NCBI GenBank assembly: GCA_021521415.1
Contig: JAIQDT010003568.1
Span: 1 to 64,000, forward strand
Direction: 5' to 3'
Source of the DNA: Bidens hawaiensis
Lineage: Eukaryota; Streptophyta; Magnoliopsida; Asterales; Asteraceae
Length of the DNA stretch: 64,000 nucleotides
Part shown: piece by piece, positions 20,449-32,136 of the stretch
How the letters are laid out: the number at the start of each line of letters is the position of its first letter
How positions within the stretch are numbered: position 1 is the first letter of the stretch
Program-made: the position numbers and the translations under genes
Notes under the pieces: generated by a model
What the model was told of the DNA's origin: nothing
Database searches by the model: none
The model's input: the letters and a program-made list of their open reading frames with translations, nothing else

Positions 20449-22784
20449 AACCTGCTAATATCACGATGCCATGTTGGAACGTTCTTGTAAGCCTATCCTG
20501 TTTTTCCCAATGAGGATGGATGAACTAGATATTGATCTACGAAACCGAAAAAGCACGGTGTTTGTTTCGGTACTAATCGATGAACGAAAACGACCGAGCA
20601 TGTACACAAAATTTAATTATTAACTCATTGAAGCTCGTTATAAATTACGACAGAGTTTTGTTACAATTCGGTCTCGTAAAATATGAACTCTTATTTAAAC
20701 CAAAGAAAATGAAACTATATATAATGTTGTAGTCCATTCGTTAATCTTGACTTGTACGTTCGTTAGTTCTTGTATCCATACTAACGAATGAGACTAGACT
20801 CATTTAACTTCTCCTTCATTAGCTTCACTTGCCCACATTCGCCATCTTTGACTTCCCTTGTATGCATACCCTAACGAATGGCACTCTCATCTAATGTATG
20901 GACCTCCAATCAAATATATTACCTAATAACAAATATACATCAAGACCTAATAAAAAGACTAAATAACGAGTTGGTTCAACTCCCAGCACTCGTCATATTT
21001 AATGTTCTAACAGACTCCTCATGACAATTGCTGGAGTTCGTTAAGTGTTAGTCTTTGTCGCTTTCAATTTGTTCTTCACGTGCGTCTTTATACAAGAAAT
21101 GCCATGCAAAAAATGCACTAACAAACTCCCCTTTGGCATTATTTGTACATCTTCAATCTTTATCAGCATCAAGCTTGTACACACGATCAACATCTTAACT
21201 CATCTTAACTCGAATAATAATTGCACCATCTTGATAAGATTCAAGGATTGAGTAATCACCGCTCTAATAATAATTGCAGCCAATCAACACATTCCATCAA
21301 TAAATCGTAAAGCTTAACATGATTTAACATTTTAGTACAAAACTGTATGAACAAGAATGTGTAATGGTGAAACCAATTTGTAACCCGGAAAAACACTTTG
21401 AAAAATGTATATCGCTTGTTGGAAGATCAAAAATAAATTGGAAAGAAAAATCTTTTTGGCTTTTACAAACTTTATGCTGAAACATATCCAAAATATTTTT
21501 GATTTTGAAAGTTTATTTCAAAACACATCTAAAATACAAAAATAAAATTAATGCAGTAAATGTAAGTAGTAAAAATAATTTATATTTTTGGTGAGAAAGA
21601 TCACAACATGGGATCATATTGACTAGTAACATTCTAGACTACACTTCAATTTCGACATTATTATGCACATAATCCAACAATGATTGCAGTTATAATTGTC
21701 CACTTTAAACTTTATATAGATCCTTCAGAAGCTTTACTATACATATTAAGATTCAATTAAGCACAGATCTTATGTTGACCCCAACTTTCAGACAAAGTTT
21801 TTATATCTTTATACAGTGAAATGATTTGCTATGATCCATGCAAAAATAACAAATAGAAAATAAAGTAGAAGGTTAAAATTTTCCATTATTATTGGTATTA
21901 CCACACGCAGATAAGGTTCCATTTAACAAAATAAAACGATATAATAAGTTGAAGTTGTACAGGGCCTTAACCTCCAGCTCGATACATGACTTTCACACGT
22001 TTGTGCTTATAGTATACGCAGAGATGGTCCAAGACTTGTACGAAACACCAAGAAAATAAAGCATAATACTTAGGTATTAACCCTCAGATCGGTATTACTA
22101 CATGTAGAGAGGATCCAAGACTTGAGCAAGAAAAAGAAAAAGATAAAGTTGAATTTCTTTGGGAAATAAAAGAAAAAAATTAAGTTGAATCTCTTTGCAA
22201 AATGAACGCATCTACACAAAGCAATCTTTAAACTTTTTGATACTTAAAATAGATATTAACTGCACATCAAGATGTAATACCATTAGATTTGGCTAGCATT
22301 TAGGTTTATATCTTTTAAGCACTTATACGATCTGTTAAGCCTATCATACACATCATGCAATTGATCTTACAACACATTTCAGTCCAATTATTTCTTGTGT
22401 TGGGTCCGCTAAGTCAATATACTATCATTTCTATCATTTCCCATATATGTCGGATCACAGTTCTCAAATTTTAAAATTTTTAGATGTTTATATTTTTATA
22501 TTTTTCATACAGAAAAACACAATATTTTAGGGTTTTTCTAATTTTTTCCCCTTAAAAATATAAACAACATAAAAATTCAAAAAAATAACAAAAAACGATC
22601 TTCCAACATGGATAAAAACTTTTGATAATCTTGTTCACCAAAAAGAAATCTTGCATTTAAAATGTGAATGGTGAACAAGTTTTCCGGTTAAGTTTTTATA
22701 AATTTTAAATCTTTGTAAGTATCAATCGAACCAAACTAGACTAATATGCCGAGATAATCCAATAACGTTGATAAATCTTCTTGG
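20449..22784 (-). mobile_element. Copia fragment K: post-pol spacer and promoter-like array
   Basis: On the minus strand an AT-rich 3' pol-flanking stretch (22,780-22,480) is followed by the conserved spacer (21,800-21,590, with AGTCAATATGATCCCA). Next come CATTCGTTAG-type motifs (20,900-20,710) and a TTTAAATAAG TATA-like box near 20,690. This is the order seen upstream of the aORFs of A and G. Neither pol nor a recognisable aORF remains. No other feature is visible in the 2.3 kb. Confidence 0.5.
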
Positions 22785-22970
22785 AACGGACCGATATAAT
22801 ATCTGCGAATGTAGGGAACGAACCCTAATAATATCTGCTAATGTAGGGAACGGACCCTAATAATATCCGTTAAGCTTATAGGACGAGTTATACGTATATA
22901 TGTATGTATAAAAGGAATGATTGAAAGTATGATTGTATGAATGTAAGAAGAAAGGAAAAGAACTATGTAC
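22785..22970 (+). repeat. 5' LTR remnant of H
   Basis: Tandem units (AATATCTGCGAATGTAGGG) followed by TATAGGACGAG, TATACGTATATATG and AAGAAAGGAAAAGAACTATG match 30,090-30,265 of the 3' LTR almost base for base. The 300 bp from 22,971 to 23,280 has no recognisable feature except a splice-acceptor-like TTTTCTTATAG just before gag. Confidence 0.75.
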
Positions 22971-23311
22971 GAATGTGTCACGAAAGAAGATGCCAGTTCA
23001 AGATAGCCATGTGTCACTCAAGCGAGCTTAGTAAAGGTAAAGTGTATGATTAAAAAATGTACAATAATGTTAGAATAATTGCCAAAGAAATGATATGTGA
23101 ATGTTAAGGATAAGATTAATTGATTATCTGATTGATTAACTGTTTAAAAGCAGAACTTAGCACAAATAGACTCATAAGGGAAAGTGTATAGAACACCGAA
23201 AGTAATGTGATCAGCTAATCACAGCTGGATACTGTTATTACCTGTTAGCCTTGCTATCCTTGTACTAAATACTTTCTTGAGTGATGATGTTTGTGTTTTC
23301 TTATAGAATAC

Positions 23312-24728
23312 GAATGGATGGAGCTAGGCCACAAATTGTTCGAGAACCTTCTGTAGAACCAGTGGTTTCTGTTGAAGGGCCAAGTGAGACTCAGCGAGGG
23401 CCAAGCCAGAATGAAGGGTATCAACTTGACCCAGTTGTTCAAGCTACCATTGCTCAAGCTGTAGCAGCTGTTGTGAAGAACTTGAATCCTGAAAAGAATG
23501 CTGGAAGTCATGTAAGAACTGCTGAGAAGTCTGGGGAAAAGAGTAAGTAAGATGGTGAAGGAGAGAAGGGTGACTCAAGCTTAGTTCGATCTGTGAAGGT
23601 TGACGACCGGAAGAGAGGCCGAGGTGGGTGTAACTACTAGTCCTTGAAAGGTTGTGACCCGCCGAAGCTAACTATGTGGGGAGACGCAATCGCTACTCTC
23701 CAGTGGATAACCGTGATGGACAAGGTTATCCGAATTAGCGAGTGTCATCCCGACGAAGCTATGGGATATGCTACCCTATAATTTGGCGACGAAGAAATGT
23801 ACTGTTAGGAGTCTGTTGAACAGAGAAAGGGTCGGGATGAGATAAAAGGATTGAAATGGGAAGACCTGAAGGAGATGGTCATGAAACGGTATTGTGCTGA
23901 TGCCGAGGTTGAAAGGGCAGAGATGAAATTATTGAATCTGAGGGCGGGTAGGATGACACACCGCTAGTATACTACTGAATTCAACCGCAAGTATAGGTTA
24001 GTGCCTGATATGGTTAACGATGAAGCCAAGAGGATCAAGTGTTATGAAAGAGGACTGCCGCAAAACATCCGCGCGCTAGTCAGGGCAAATCAACCTGCTA
24101 CTTTTGACTCTGCTGTCAAACTCGCAGAGATGGTTTATGATGACTTGGCTGTGGATGATGTGGTGGTCGGAGATAAGAGAAAGGATTAGAAGTGGGTTAA
24201 TCATGCTAAACGGCCCGGTACTTAGTTGTGGAACTCCAAGGACAGGAAACAGAAGGTGTGGGAGAAGAGATCGTACAAGACATGTGGTAAGATGCACGGT
24301 GGTGAGTGCAAGTGGGCACGGTTTCTTATGTGTACCATAAGTGTGGAAAATTCCATGGTGGGGATTGCCGGTTAGGGTCGAATGCATGCTACAAATGTGG
24401 GAAGGTTTGGCATTTTTCTCAGGATTGCCATACAAAGCCCACGTGTTACAAGTGCGGTAAGATAGGTCATTTTTCTAGGGAATGCACCGAAGGAGGAGTT
24501 GGAGGAAATGGGAAGAAAGATGTTGAGCAAGCAAGGTCAAAGACCAGAGCCTACATGCTGACTCATGAACAAGTTAAGCAGATTCCAGATGTTGTCACTG
24601 GTACGTTTCTAGTAAACGGTATTTCCGCTTCTGTGTTGTTTGATTTTGGTGCGAATAAGAGTTTTGTAGTTACAACATTTAGTGAATTAGCTAAAATGAA
24701 ATGTTGTGAGTGTATGAAAACTTTATAG
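23312..24728 (+). pseudogene. Gypsy gag and protease of H, broken
   Basis: The likely start is ATGGATGGAGC at 23,312 (MDGARPQIVREPS). The frame closes at 23,548. Capsid sequence continues with several stops (KLTMWGDAIATLQW, LKWEDLKEMVMKRYCADAEV, MVNDEAKRIKCYERGLPQNI). Two knuckles, CYKCGKVWHFSQDC (24,387-24,428; G to W) and CYKCGKIGHFSREC (24,444-24,485), follow a degenerate third. The aspartic protease reads VLFDFGANKSFV, so the catalytic D-S/T-G is D-F-G (24,642-24,650), a probable loss of function. Past the stop at 24,728, protease sequence goes on to GLNW near 24,870. Confidence 0.85.
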
Positions 24729-25079
24729 TAGAAACTGCTAGTGACACTTCGGCGAAAATAATGAAAATGGTTAAAAACTATAACATAGAATTAGAGGGAC
24801 ATGAGTTCCATGTTATTTTTTATGTTATGACCTTAAGAGGGTTCGATGTGGTTTTGGGATTGAATTGGTAATCTGAGTTTGAAGCTCAGATAGTGTGTAA
24901 GAGTAAGATAATAAGGTTAAAGTCCTTGGATGGTAGTGCGGTGACGGTTTATGGTGATAAAGAATGTTCAAGGCTTAATGTTATTTCGATGATAAAAGCC
25001 GAATGATTTTTAAGGCGAGGGTCCGGTGCCTACCTGGCTTATGTTGTCAACGCTACGGTCGAGACAAAAGAAATGAAAG

Positions 25080-25864
25080 ATGTTCCTATCGTATGCGACT
25101 ACCTAGAAGTATTCCCTGAGGATCTTCCGGGGTTGCCACCGGAGCGAGAGATAGAATTCCAGATAGATTTAATACCAGGAGCCCATCCCACCGCGAAAGC
25201 ACCTTACTGTCTAGCACCATCCGAGATGAAAGAATTGATGTCCTAACTACAAGAACTCCTCGAAAAAGGTTTTATAAGACCAAGTGTTTCCCTTTGGGGC
25301 GCACCAGTATTATTTGTTAAGAAGAAGGATGGAAGTATAAGAATGTGCATTGACTATCGTGAGTTTAACAAGCTTACGGTAAAGAATAGATATCCGTTTC
25401 CACGGATTGATGACTTGTTTGACCAACTACAAGGTTCGAGTTGGTTCTCAAGAGTAGATCTCAGATCAGGCTATCATCAGTTGAAAGTGAAAGAGGCAGA
25501 CATCCCTAAGACAGCGTTTCGGACGCGGTATGGACACCACGAGCTTCTCGTGATGTCATTCGGTCTAACTAATTCTCATGCAGCATTTATGGATATGATG
25601 AATAGGGCGTGTCGGTCGATGTTGGATAAGTCAGTTATCATTTTCATCGACGATATATTGATTTATTCAAAGAGCGAGTCGGGTCACGCCGGGCATCTGA
25701 GGGAAGTATCGGAGGTGTTGAAGGAAGAAAAGTTGTATGCTAAGTTTTGGAAATGCGCATTCTGGTTGCAAGAAGTACAATTTCTAGGTCACGTGATTAA
25801 TCCTGAAGGGATTACCATGGAGCCAGCTAAAATTGAGGCGATAATGAATTGGAAGACTCCGTAG
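25080..25864 (+). pseudogene. Gypsy reverse transcriptase of H
   Basis: RVT_1 begins at VFPEDLPGLPPEREIEFQID. One TAA lies near 25,243. From 25,343 the frame is open: [31 protein letters not shown] and [10 protein letters not shown] with both catalytic Asp (25,649-25,654), ending at a TAG after MNWKTP. The usual PFGLTNAPA is SFGLTNSHA. The palm residues needed for catalysis are present, but the polyprotein is broken on both sides. Confidence 0.9.
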
Positions 25865-26566
25865 AACCCGACTGATATACGAAGTTTCTTAGGGTTGGCT
25901 GGTACTATTGGAGATTCATCGAAGGCTTCTCCAAGATACCCGCACCGTTGACCGGTATGACCCAAAAGTCGGTAGTATTCAGTTGGGGTAAGTCTCAAGA
26001 AGAAGCTTTTGAGGAATTAAAGAAAAAACTCACGCAAACCCCAATCCTTGCGTTACCCAATGGTGATGAGGATTCGGTTGTTTGTACTGATGATTCAAAT
26101 CGTGGGTTAGGTTGCGTGTTGATGCAACGGGGGAAGGTTATAGCTTATGCGTCCAGACAACTTGGTTCATGAGAGTACCAATCTGACGCATGATTTAGAG
26201 ATCGCGGCAATAGTGAATGCCATAAAGATATGGAGATATTATCTGTATGGTACTAAGTGTAACATCTACACAGATCATAAAAGTTTAAAGTATTTCTTCG
26301 AGCAGAAAGAATTGAATATGAGGCAGAGGAAATGGTTAGAATTGATAAAGGACTATGATTGCGATATCAAGTACCATCTTGGAAAAACTAATGTGGTCGC
26401 TGACGCGCTAAGCCGTAAGAATGTGGAGATCATTGCAGCGTTGAAGTCATATAAGTTGATTGTTAGCTCAGATCTCCTTGAAAAAATCATCAAGGTACAT
26501 TATGAGGTGCTTGCAGATAATGGATTAATGAAGAAGGAAAGAATTGTTGGCAACACGATGAGCTGA
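25865..26566 (+). pseudogene. Gypsy RNase H of H
   Basis: The RT/RNase H connection (IRSFLGLAG) is frameshifted near 25,900. The RNase H domain has VVCTDDSNRGLGCVL, then a frameshift near 26,165 (ASRQL), and continues with [27 protein letters not shown] and [11 protein letters not shown]. The D-E-D-D catalytic residues remain. It ends in the linker to integrase. Confidence 0.85.
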
Positions 26567-27405
26567 TGGAAAACATTCATGGTTTTAAGATTAGATTTGA
26601 CGGCATGTGGATTCCACGCCATGGGTATCTCAGAGGTCGACTCTTAGATGAAGCTCACAAGTCAAAATACTTGATTCATTCAGGATCCACCAAGATGTAT
26701 CAGGATTTGAAAAGGGAGTACTGGTGGCCAGGAATGAAGAATGATGTAGTATATTACGTCATTGAGTGATTAACTTGTTTACAAGTCAAAGCTGAGCATC
26801 GGAAGCCATATGGGAAGATGCAGCCTCTGGGGTTACCAGAATGGAAATGGGAACACATCACCATGGATTTCAAAACCAAGCTACCTCGTACAGCTAAGCA
26901 TCATGATACCATTTCGGTGATTGTGGACCGTTTGACTAAAAGTGCTCAATTATTCCCTATACGAGAGGCTATCTCGTTAGAAACGTTAGCAAGTTTGTTC
27001 ATAAAAGATGTTGTGACTAAGCAAAGAGTGCCACTGTTTATTTTTTCTAACAGAGATACTCGATTTACTTCGAGATTCTGGAAGAAGTTCCATGAAGCTA
27101 TGGAAACAAGATTGAACATCAGTACGGTGTATCTTCCTCAAACAGATGGACAGTCTGAAAGGACGATCCACGCCCTTGAGGATAAGCTACGTGCTTGTGT
27201 TTTAGACTTTGGAGGAAGTTGGGATGATCACCTGCATCTAGAAATATTCTCTTATAACAACAGCTACCATTCAAGTATTGGAATGCCGCCGTTTGAAATT
27301 ATATATGGAAGACGTTGTAGAACTCCCGTACGATGGGGGGATATATGTCAGAAAGAGCTGGGAAGTCTAGAGGTTGTGCAAGAAACCTCTTTAATGTTTG
27401 ACTAG
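26566..27405 (+). pseudogene. Gypsy integrase of H with catalytic Asp lost
   Basis: The zinc-binding domain H2C2 is EAHKSKYLIHSG with a stop near 26,767, then LTCLQVKAEH. The rve core has the first Asp in HITMDFKTKLPR (26,866-26,868). The second is changed: SDRD reads SNRD (AAC at 27,049-27,051). The Glu is in DGQSERTI (27,157-27,159). D to N at the second metal ligand should abolish strand transfer. Confidence 0.9.
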
Positions 27406-27903
27406 ATCAAGGAAAGAATGAAAGCTGCTCAAGACCATTAGAAGTTGTATGCTGATAAGCGGCGATGACCGATTGAGTTTAACATTGTTGACAATGTGAT
27501 GCTCAAGGTCTCACCTTAGAAAGGAATTCTCCGTTTTAGGAAGAGGGGAAAGTTGAGTCCGAGGTACATTGGACCGTTTAAGATTATAGATCGTGTGGGC
27601 GAAGTGGCTTACAAGCTATATTTACCCAAGGAGTTAGAAGGAATTCGTTCAACCTTCCATGTTTCTCATCCGAGGAAATATCTAGCTGATGACACGTCTC
27701 ACGTGCCGTTGGTGGATGTTGAGGTTAATGAACAACTGAACTACATTGAGCAACTTATAGAGATTGCTGATCGCAAGGAAAAGAAACTTCATCACAAGGT
27801 TATACACTTAGTGAAAGTGATATGGAAGCATCACAAAGTATCAGACACTACATGGGAAGTTGAGGAAAAGATGCGCAAGTTATACCCTGATTTGTTTAAG
27901 TAA
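27406..27903 (+). pseudogene. Integrase C-terminus and chromodomain of H
   Basis: After a TAG and a second stop near 27,440, the GPFKIIDRVGEVAYKLYLP region (GPY/F-type) and the STFHVSHPRKYL motif lead into a chromodomain-like tail: YIEQLIEIADRKEKKL, VKVIWKHH, TTWEVEEKMRKLYPDLF. Chromodomains of chromoviruses are thought to guide insertion to particular chromatin. The final TAA is at 27,901-27,903. Confidence 0.85.
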
Positions 27904-27932
27904 CAGTTAGGTTATGGGGACGAAACCTTTTT

Positions 27933-27946
27933 AAGAAGGGAGGACT
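27933..27946 (+). other. Polypurine tract of H
   Basis: AAGAAGGGAGGACT directly precedes the LTR start TGTAACATT. Confidence 0.8.
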
Positions 27947-28099
27947 TGTAACATTAAATTATATAGTATTAAATAAAGAAAAATTATGTTTGTTAAGTGT
28001 GTGTTCATTTTAATGAAGATTAAATATAATAAGGAGTATGGACTTGGAATAAAAGATGGATTAAAGGGTTGGGTATGGGCCTTAGGTCCATGGGCTTAA

Positions 28100-28117
28100 G
28101 AGAGTATAAATACTCTC
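28100..28117. promoter_or_regulatory. TATA box inside a perfect palindrome
   Basis: GAGAGTATAAATACTCTC is an 18 bp perfect palindrome centred on TATAAATA, about 155 bp into the LTR. A pyrimidine-rich leader with CACACACAC follows on the plus strand. Confidence 0.65.
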
Positions 28118-28659
28118 ATAAACCTTCCTTAAACTCTAAAACCCTCATTTTTCTCCATCTTATTCTCTACACACTCGAAAACACACACACTCTCCTTAAT
28201 ATCTACGGCCGTGAGACAAGGGGAATATCCGAGACCAAACGAACAAAGATTCTTGATAGATCTTGGATAAACAAACAAGATACAAGATTTTAGCTCATAA
28301 CCAAGCTAACCGTGACCTAACGAACACGTAAAGGTACGTTCTTTACACTTAAAGGTTATGTTTTTGTGAACGAATGACCATGAAACTTAACCCAAGAGTA
28401 GATCGGGTATGAATGAGCCTTAAAGTTGCAAACTTGACATTTAAAATGTACTAGACGAACACGGTTAAGGTTATTGATCATAAGAAAACCTAGATCTAGA
28501 CTTGAACATTTTGGACCATAAAGGTCCAAGCTTTATGGTCACTCGGGTCAAGTTTTGGCCGAAAACGGTTAAGGAAATGTTTATGGGTTAATACCGAACA
28601 ATAATAAGTGTTAAGGGCATGAAACGTAATGAAAACGGTGATAAAACGGACCAAACCAT

Positions 28660-29350
28660 TCAGCTCACTCGATTACAATTTCTATACTCGAATACATCAC
28701 AACAATTCGTTTACAATAAGGACATTCGATTACATTGTACACATCCGCATACAAACCCTAACTCGAATACATTTTGATGATTGATTACAATGAACAGCAT
28801 TCGAATACAATCTTAAAACTCGCATACAATGATTAGATCTATTACATACATACAATTCGCATACAATAAAGTCGATTACAAGTTAGCTTCTAATACAAAG
28901 TGTGCCATCGATTACAACGCCTTGTTCGATTACAAGGATCCAACTCGATTACTTACGTAAATTCGAATACAACGTCATGCTTCGAATACAAGGCCTAATC
29001 GATTACATCATGGTTCGATTACAATGGCCATTCGAGTACACCATGGATTCGATTACATTAGGCCATACTAGCATACAAAGGGTACATCCGATTACAATGT
29101 ATGACTCGGTTACACTGAAAGAATTCGAATACTATGATTAGGATCGCATACATTGCAAGACTCGAATACAACCCTTATCATTTGATTACTTGTATCAATT
29201 GAATACACTAAGGATGCCCGATTTCAATGAGGACTAGCATACGTGAGTGTAACCCGATTACATTGATAAACTCGAATACATGCATGTATCCGAATACATG
29301 CATATACCCACATGCATACAACCTATTTGAATACACATAAGGATTCGAAT
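28660..29350. repeat. TCGATTACA/TCGAATACA motif array in the H LTR
   Basis: About fifty degenerate 9 bp words (TCGATTACA, TCGAATACA, TCGCATACA) are spaced 8-15 bp apart over nearly 700 bp. Spacers differ, so the word itself appears to be what is maintained. Confidence 0.8.
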
Positions 29351-29919
29351 ACATGAAATGTTAAGATGTTGCATGTTCTTTGAAGTCCTTATGGTATGAA
29401 TACAAGGTTGTATTTTAATAGGAAATATAGAAAGGAAATACGTAGAGGGTTTAAGGATTAAATAATCTAAGTAAATTGTAATCTAAAATTAGACCATTAG
29501 AATAGACCTGACTTAGACATTTTGGCTGAATTTGAAATATGTGATTAGGACGAGTATTTATAATTGTAACTAATATACAATTAGCAGAGCTCGGTTAAGG
29601 AAAGGATTAACGATTAACGAAGAACGAAACAGGACACAGGTGAGTTTCTAGCCCATATCATGTTATGTTTTTGGGGCTGTGTGCATACTCGATGTGATTA
29701 GTTAATACACTCACCTTAAGTGGTAAGTGTATGTCTTATATGATTTATGTATGAATGAATGCATGACAATGCATGAATGATCTTCGGATATTGCATGTAC
29801 AGTCAAGGGATATTTAACGATATGATATATATATATATGATAAATAAATGATGTATGTATGTGTGAATGTTATAATTGTGAATGTATAGAAAGGTATGGA
29901 AGGTATGGTTAGAAAGGGA

Positions 29920-30175
29920 ACAGACCCTAATAATATCCGCGAATGTAGGAAACGGACCCTAAATAATATCCGCAAATGTTGGGAACAAACCCTAATAATA
30001 TCATCGAATGTAGGGAATGAATCCTAATAATATCCGCGAATATAGGGAACGGACCCTAATAATATCCGCGAATGTAGGGAACGGACCCTAATAATATCCG
30101 CGAATGTAGCGAACAGACCCTAATAATATCCGCGAATGTAGGGAAAGGACCCTAAAAATATCCGCGATGGTTATA
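29920..30175. repeat. Tandem array, about 33 bp unit, in the H LTR
   Basis: About eight units of ACCCTAATAATATCCGCG plus AATGTAGGGAACGG occur, orthologous to the array of the solo LTR. Confidence 0.85.
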
Positions 30176-30633
30176 GGACGAGGTATACGTATATATGTAT
30201 GTATAAAAGGAAAGAATGAAAGTATGATTGTATGAATGTAAGAAGAAAGGAAAAGAACTATGTGTGTATATGTACCTTCGGGTGCATATATAACTATGTG
30301 TATGGATGTACTGCATGTTATATGATTAACTAGAACTCAATCAGCGTAGCTGACTTTTAGTATCCACGCAGCTGAGTAGAATGAGACAGCTAGCTTGAGC
30401 GGGACACATGGCGGAAGAATATGAGGCTGGAATATGACGACTCAAGATGTTTTTATGATTAATGTTTTATATTTGAAAGACAAGGATGTTTGATTTAGAC
30501 AGGTTATGAAATGTTATGAATGTTTAATGAAAGTTTTATATTCCGCGTATAGTTTTAATTAACTATGATATTTAGAACTGTGTTTCTGAATAAATCCAAC
30601 ATCCAAAGTGAGGCACCGGTAACAGGGCCTTAA

Positions 30634-31397
30634 AAAAATTGTGCCTAGTTGTTTCAACATATCAAGATGAGAAGTATGGGTAATACTGAGGAAAGTAAAA
30701 AAGTGGTGTTAAAGTTTTAATTATTGTGATAAAGTGGATCACAATTTGTTGAGCGTGTCTCAAATTTATTGTATACTACTGTATTTACTGATAAGGAGTG
30801 CATAATACTCAAACCAGGATAAGTCATTCCAGAAGATAGCGATCTCCTCGATCAAATGCTATTTATGTTCTAAACATGACTTCTAAGGTAACCACTTCTG
30901 TTGAAATGTGTTTTGTCTCAACATCAACTGAGAAAGACTCGATTCTGTGGCACATGCATATGAGTCATATTCATGTCAGAAAGATGAATTATCCTATGGA
31001 ACGACTTCATATGGATCTGTTTGGTCCTGTGAATCGTGCGAGTATTGCTGGAGATTGGTATTATCTAGTTGTCACTGATGACTATTCAAGGTATTCATGG
31101 GTGTTATTTATGAGTTCAAAAGATCAGACACCTATTCTTGTTCAAAATCTAATCACAAAGATTGAATCACTGTATAAACTCAAAGTGAGACGTATTCAAA
31201 GTGATAATGGTACGAAGTTCAAAAACACTGTATTGGATTTCTTTTGCATTCAGAAAGGATATCATCGAGAATATAGTGCTCCATATGTACCTCAACAGAA
31301 TGGTGTTGCTGAAAGAAAGAATCGAACACTGATTGAAGCTGCACGAACAATGCTAGCATATTCTAAGCTTCATGTCCAATTTTTAAAGCGGTGGTGA
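30634..31397 (+). pseudogene. Gag/protease remnants and integrase of G
   Basis: A gag scrap (MRSMGNTEESK, 30,670) joins directly to sequence found in F only after the protease (DKVDHNL). About 1 kb is missing, with an AAAGT-type microhomology at the joint. Stops follow up to 30,875. The GAG-pre-integrase part WHMHMSHIHVRKMNY is fused to ERLHMDLFGP, which removes the CxxC half of the zinc module. The integrase core is intact, with Asp in HMDLFGP, Asp in IQSDNGTKF and Glu in NGVAERKN, and stops after KLHVQFLKRW. Confidence 0.85.
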
Positions 31398-32136
31398 ATA
31401 CTGCTTGCTACATGCTTAATCATGTTCTGACTATGAAGAAGTTACAAACGACAAGTTATGAGCTTCTGAACAAACGAAAACCTAATTTAAAGTATTTGAG
31501 CCATTCGGGTGTCCTTGTACTATGTTGAAGAAAGAAGCAGGAAAATTCGGGGAATAAGCTAATGAAGGTTATTTCTTGGGTTATGCATCACCTAAAAAAC
31601 GAGCGTTCAATTTTACTTTTGGTTGTGTTGAAGAGTGGTACCATGTCGTTTTCAACGATACACCACACCCTCGCTAGCAAGGGTCCTGATTGGATGTTCG
31701 ACTATGAAAGTCTATTTAAATCATTTACTCCAATAGTTGAGAAACCTGATGAAGACTCGGTGCATGCTTACCTGGAAGATCAATTTTTAACATCAAGGCC
31801 TTCAGTTTCTAATTATGATGATATTCCATAAGATGATCTTCCTAATACATCTGAAGTTATCTCTATTTCGTATGATGATGGTCTTTTTGTTTATTCTAAT
31901 TCAGCTCCATTTCCTGAAAGTCATGAGATTGGTGAATCGTCTCATGATGCTGAAGAGAATTTGACTAATTTAACTGATAATGTTGTTGTGCCTAAGAATT
32001 CGACCCTTCAGATTCATACATATCATCCTCAGGACAACATCATTGGTGATCTTGATGCTGGTGTGCAAACACGCCATCAGATTGCTACTTCAAGTGATGC
32101 TAATGTATTGTGTGCGTATGCCAATATGCACTTATC
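31398..32136 (+). pseudogene. Integrase C-terminus and linker of G, decayed
   Basis: Multiple frames carry recognisable copia pieces: FLGYASPKKRAFNFTF, PDWMFDYESLFKSFTPI, a Ser/Asp-rich linker, and YHPQDNIIGDLDAGVQTRH, which precedes RT. The equivalent of F at 62,350-62,960 is similar throughout. Confidence 0.8.

Larger units (their letters stand above)
22785..30633 (+). mobile_element. Gypsy (chromovirus) element H, 5' truncated
   Basis: The order is a 5' LTR remnant, leader, gag, protease, RT, RNase H, integrase, chromodomain, PPT and 3' LTR, so RT precedes integrase as in Ty3/gypsy. The 5' LTR lacks both ends and no PBS is found. The 3' LTR ends at the junction with G. There are many stops and frameshifts. 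Confidence 0.85.
27947..30633 (+). repeat. 3' LTR of H
   Basis: The LTR starts TGTAACATTAAATT and is about 2.7 kb. It contains an early TATA palindrome, a CT/CA-rich leader (28,140-28,200), a large TCGATTACA/TCGAATACA array, the 33 bp tandem array and an end similar to that of the solo LTR (TTCCGC, AAATCCAACATCC). The terminal bases are unclear because G sequence begins at about 30,634; no TGTTACA-like end is visible. Confidence 0.8.

Noticed and set aside
28902..29141. 79-codon open frame in the H LTR
   Set aside because: It consists of TCGATTACA words; the reading frame is incidental to the array.
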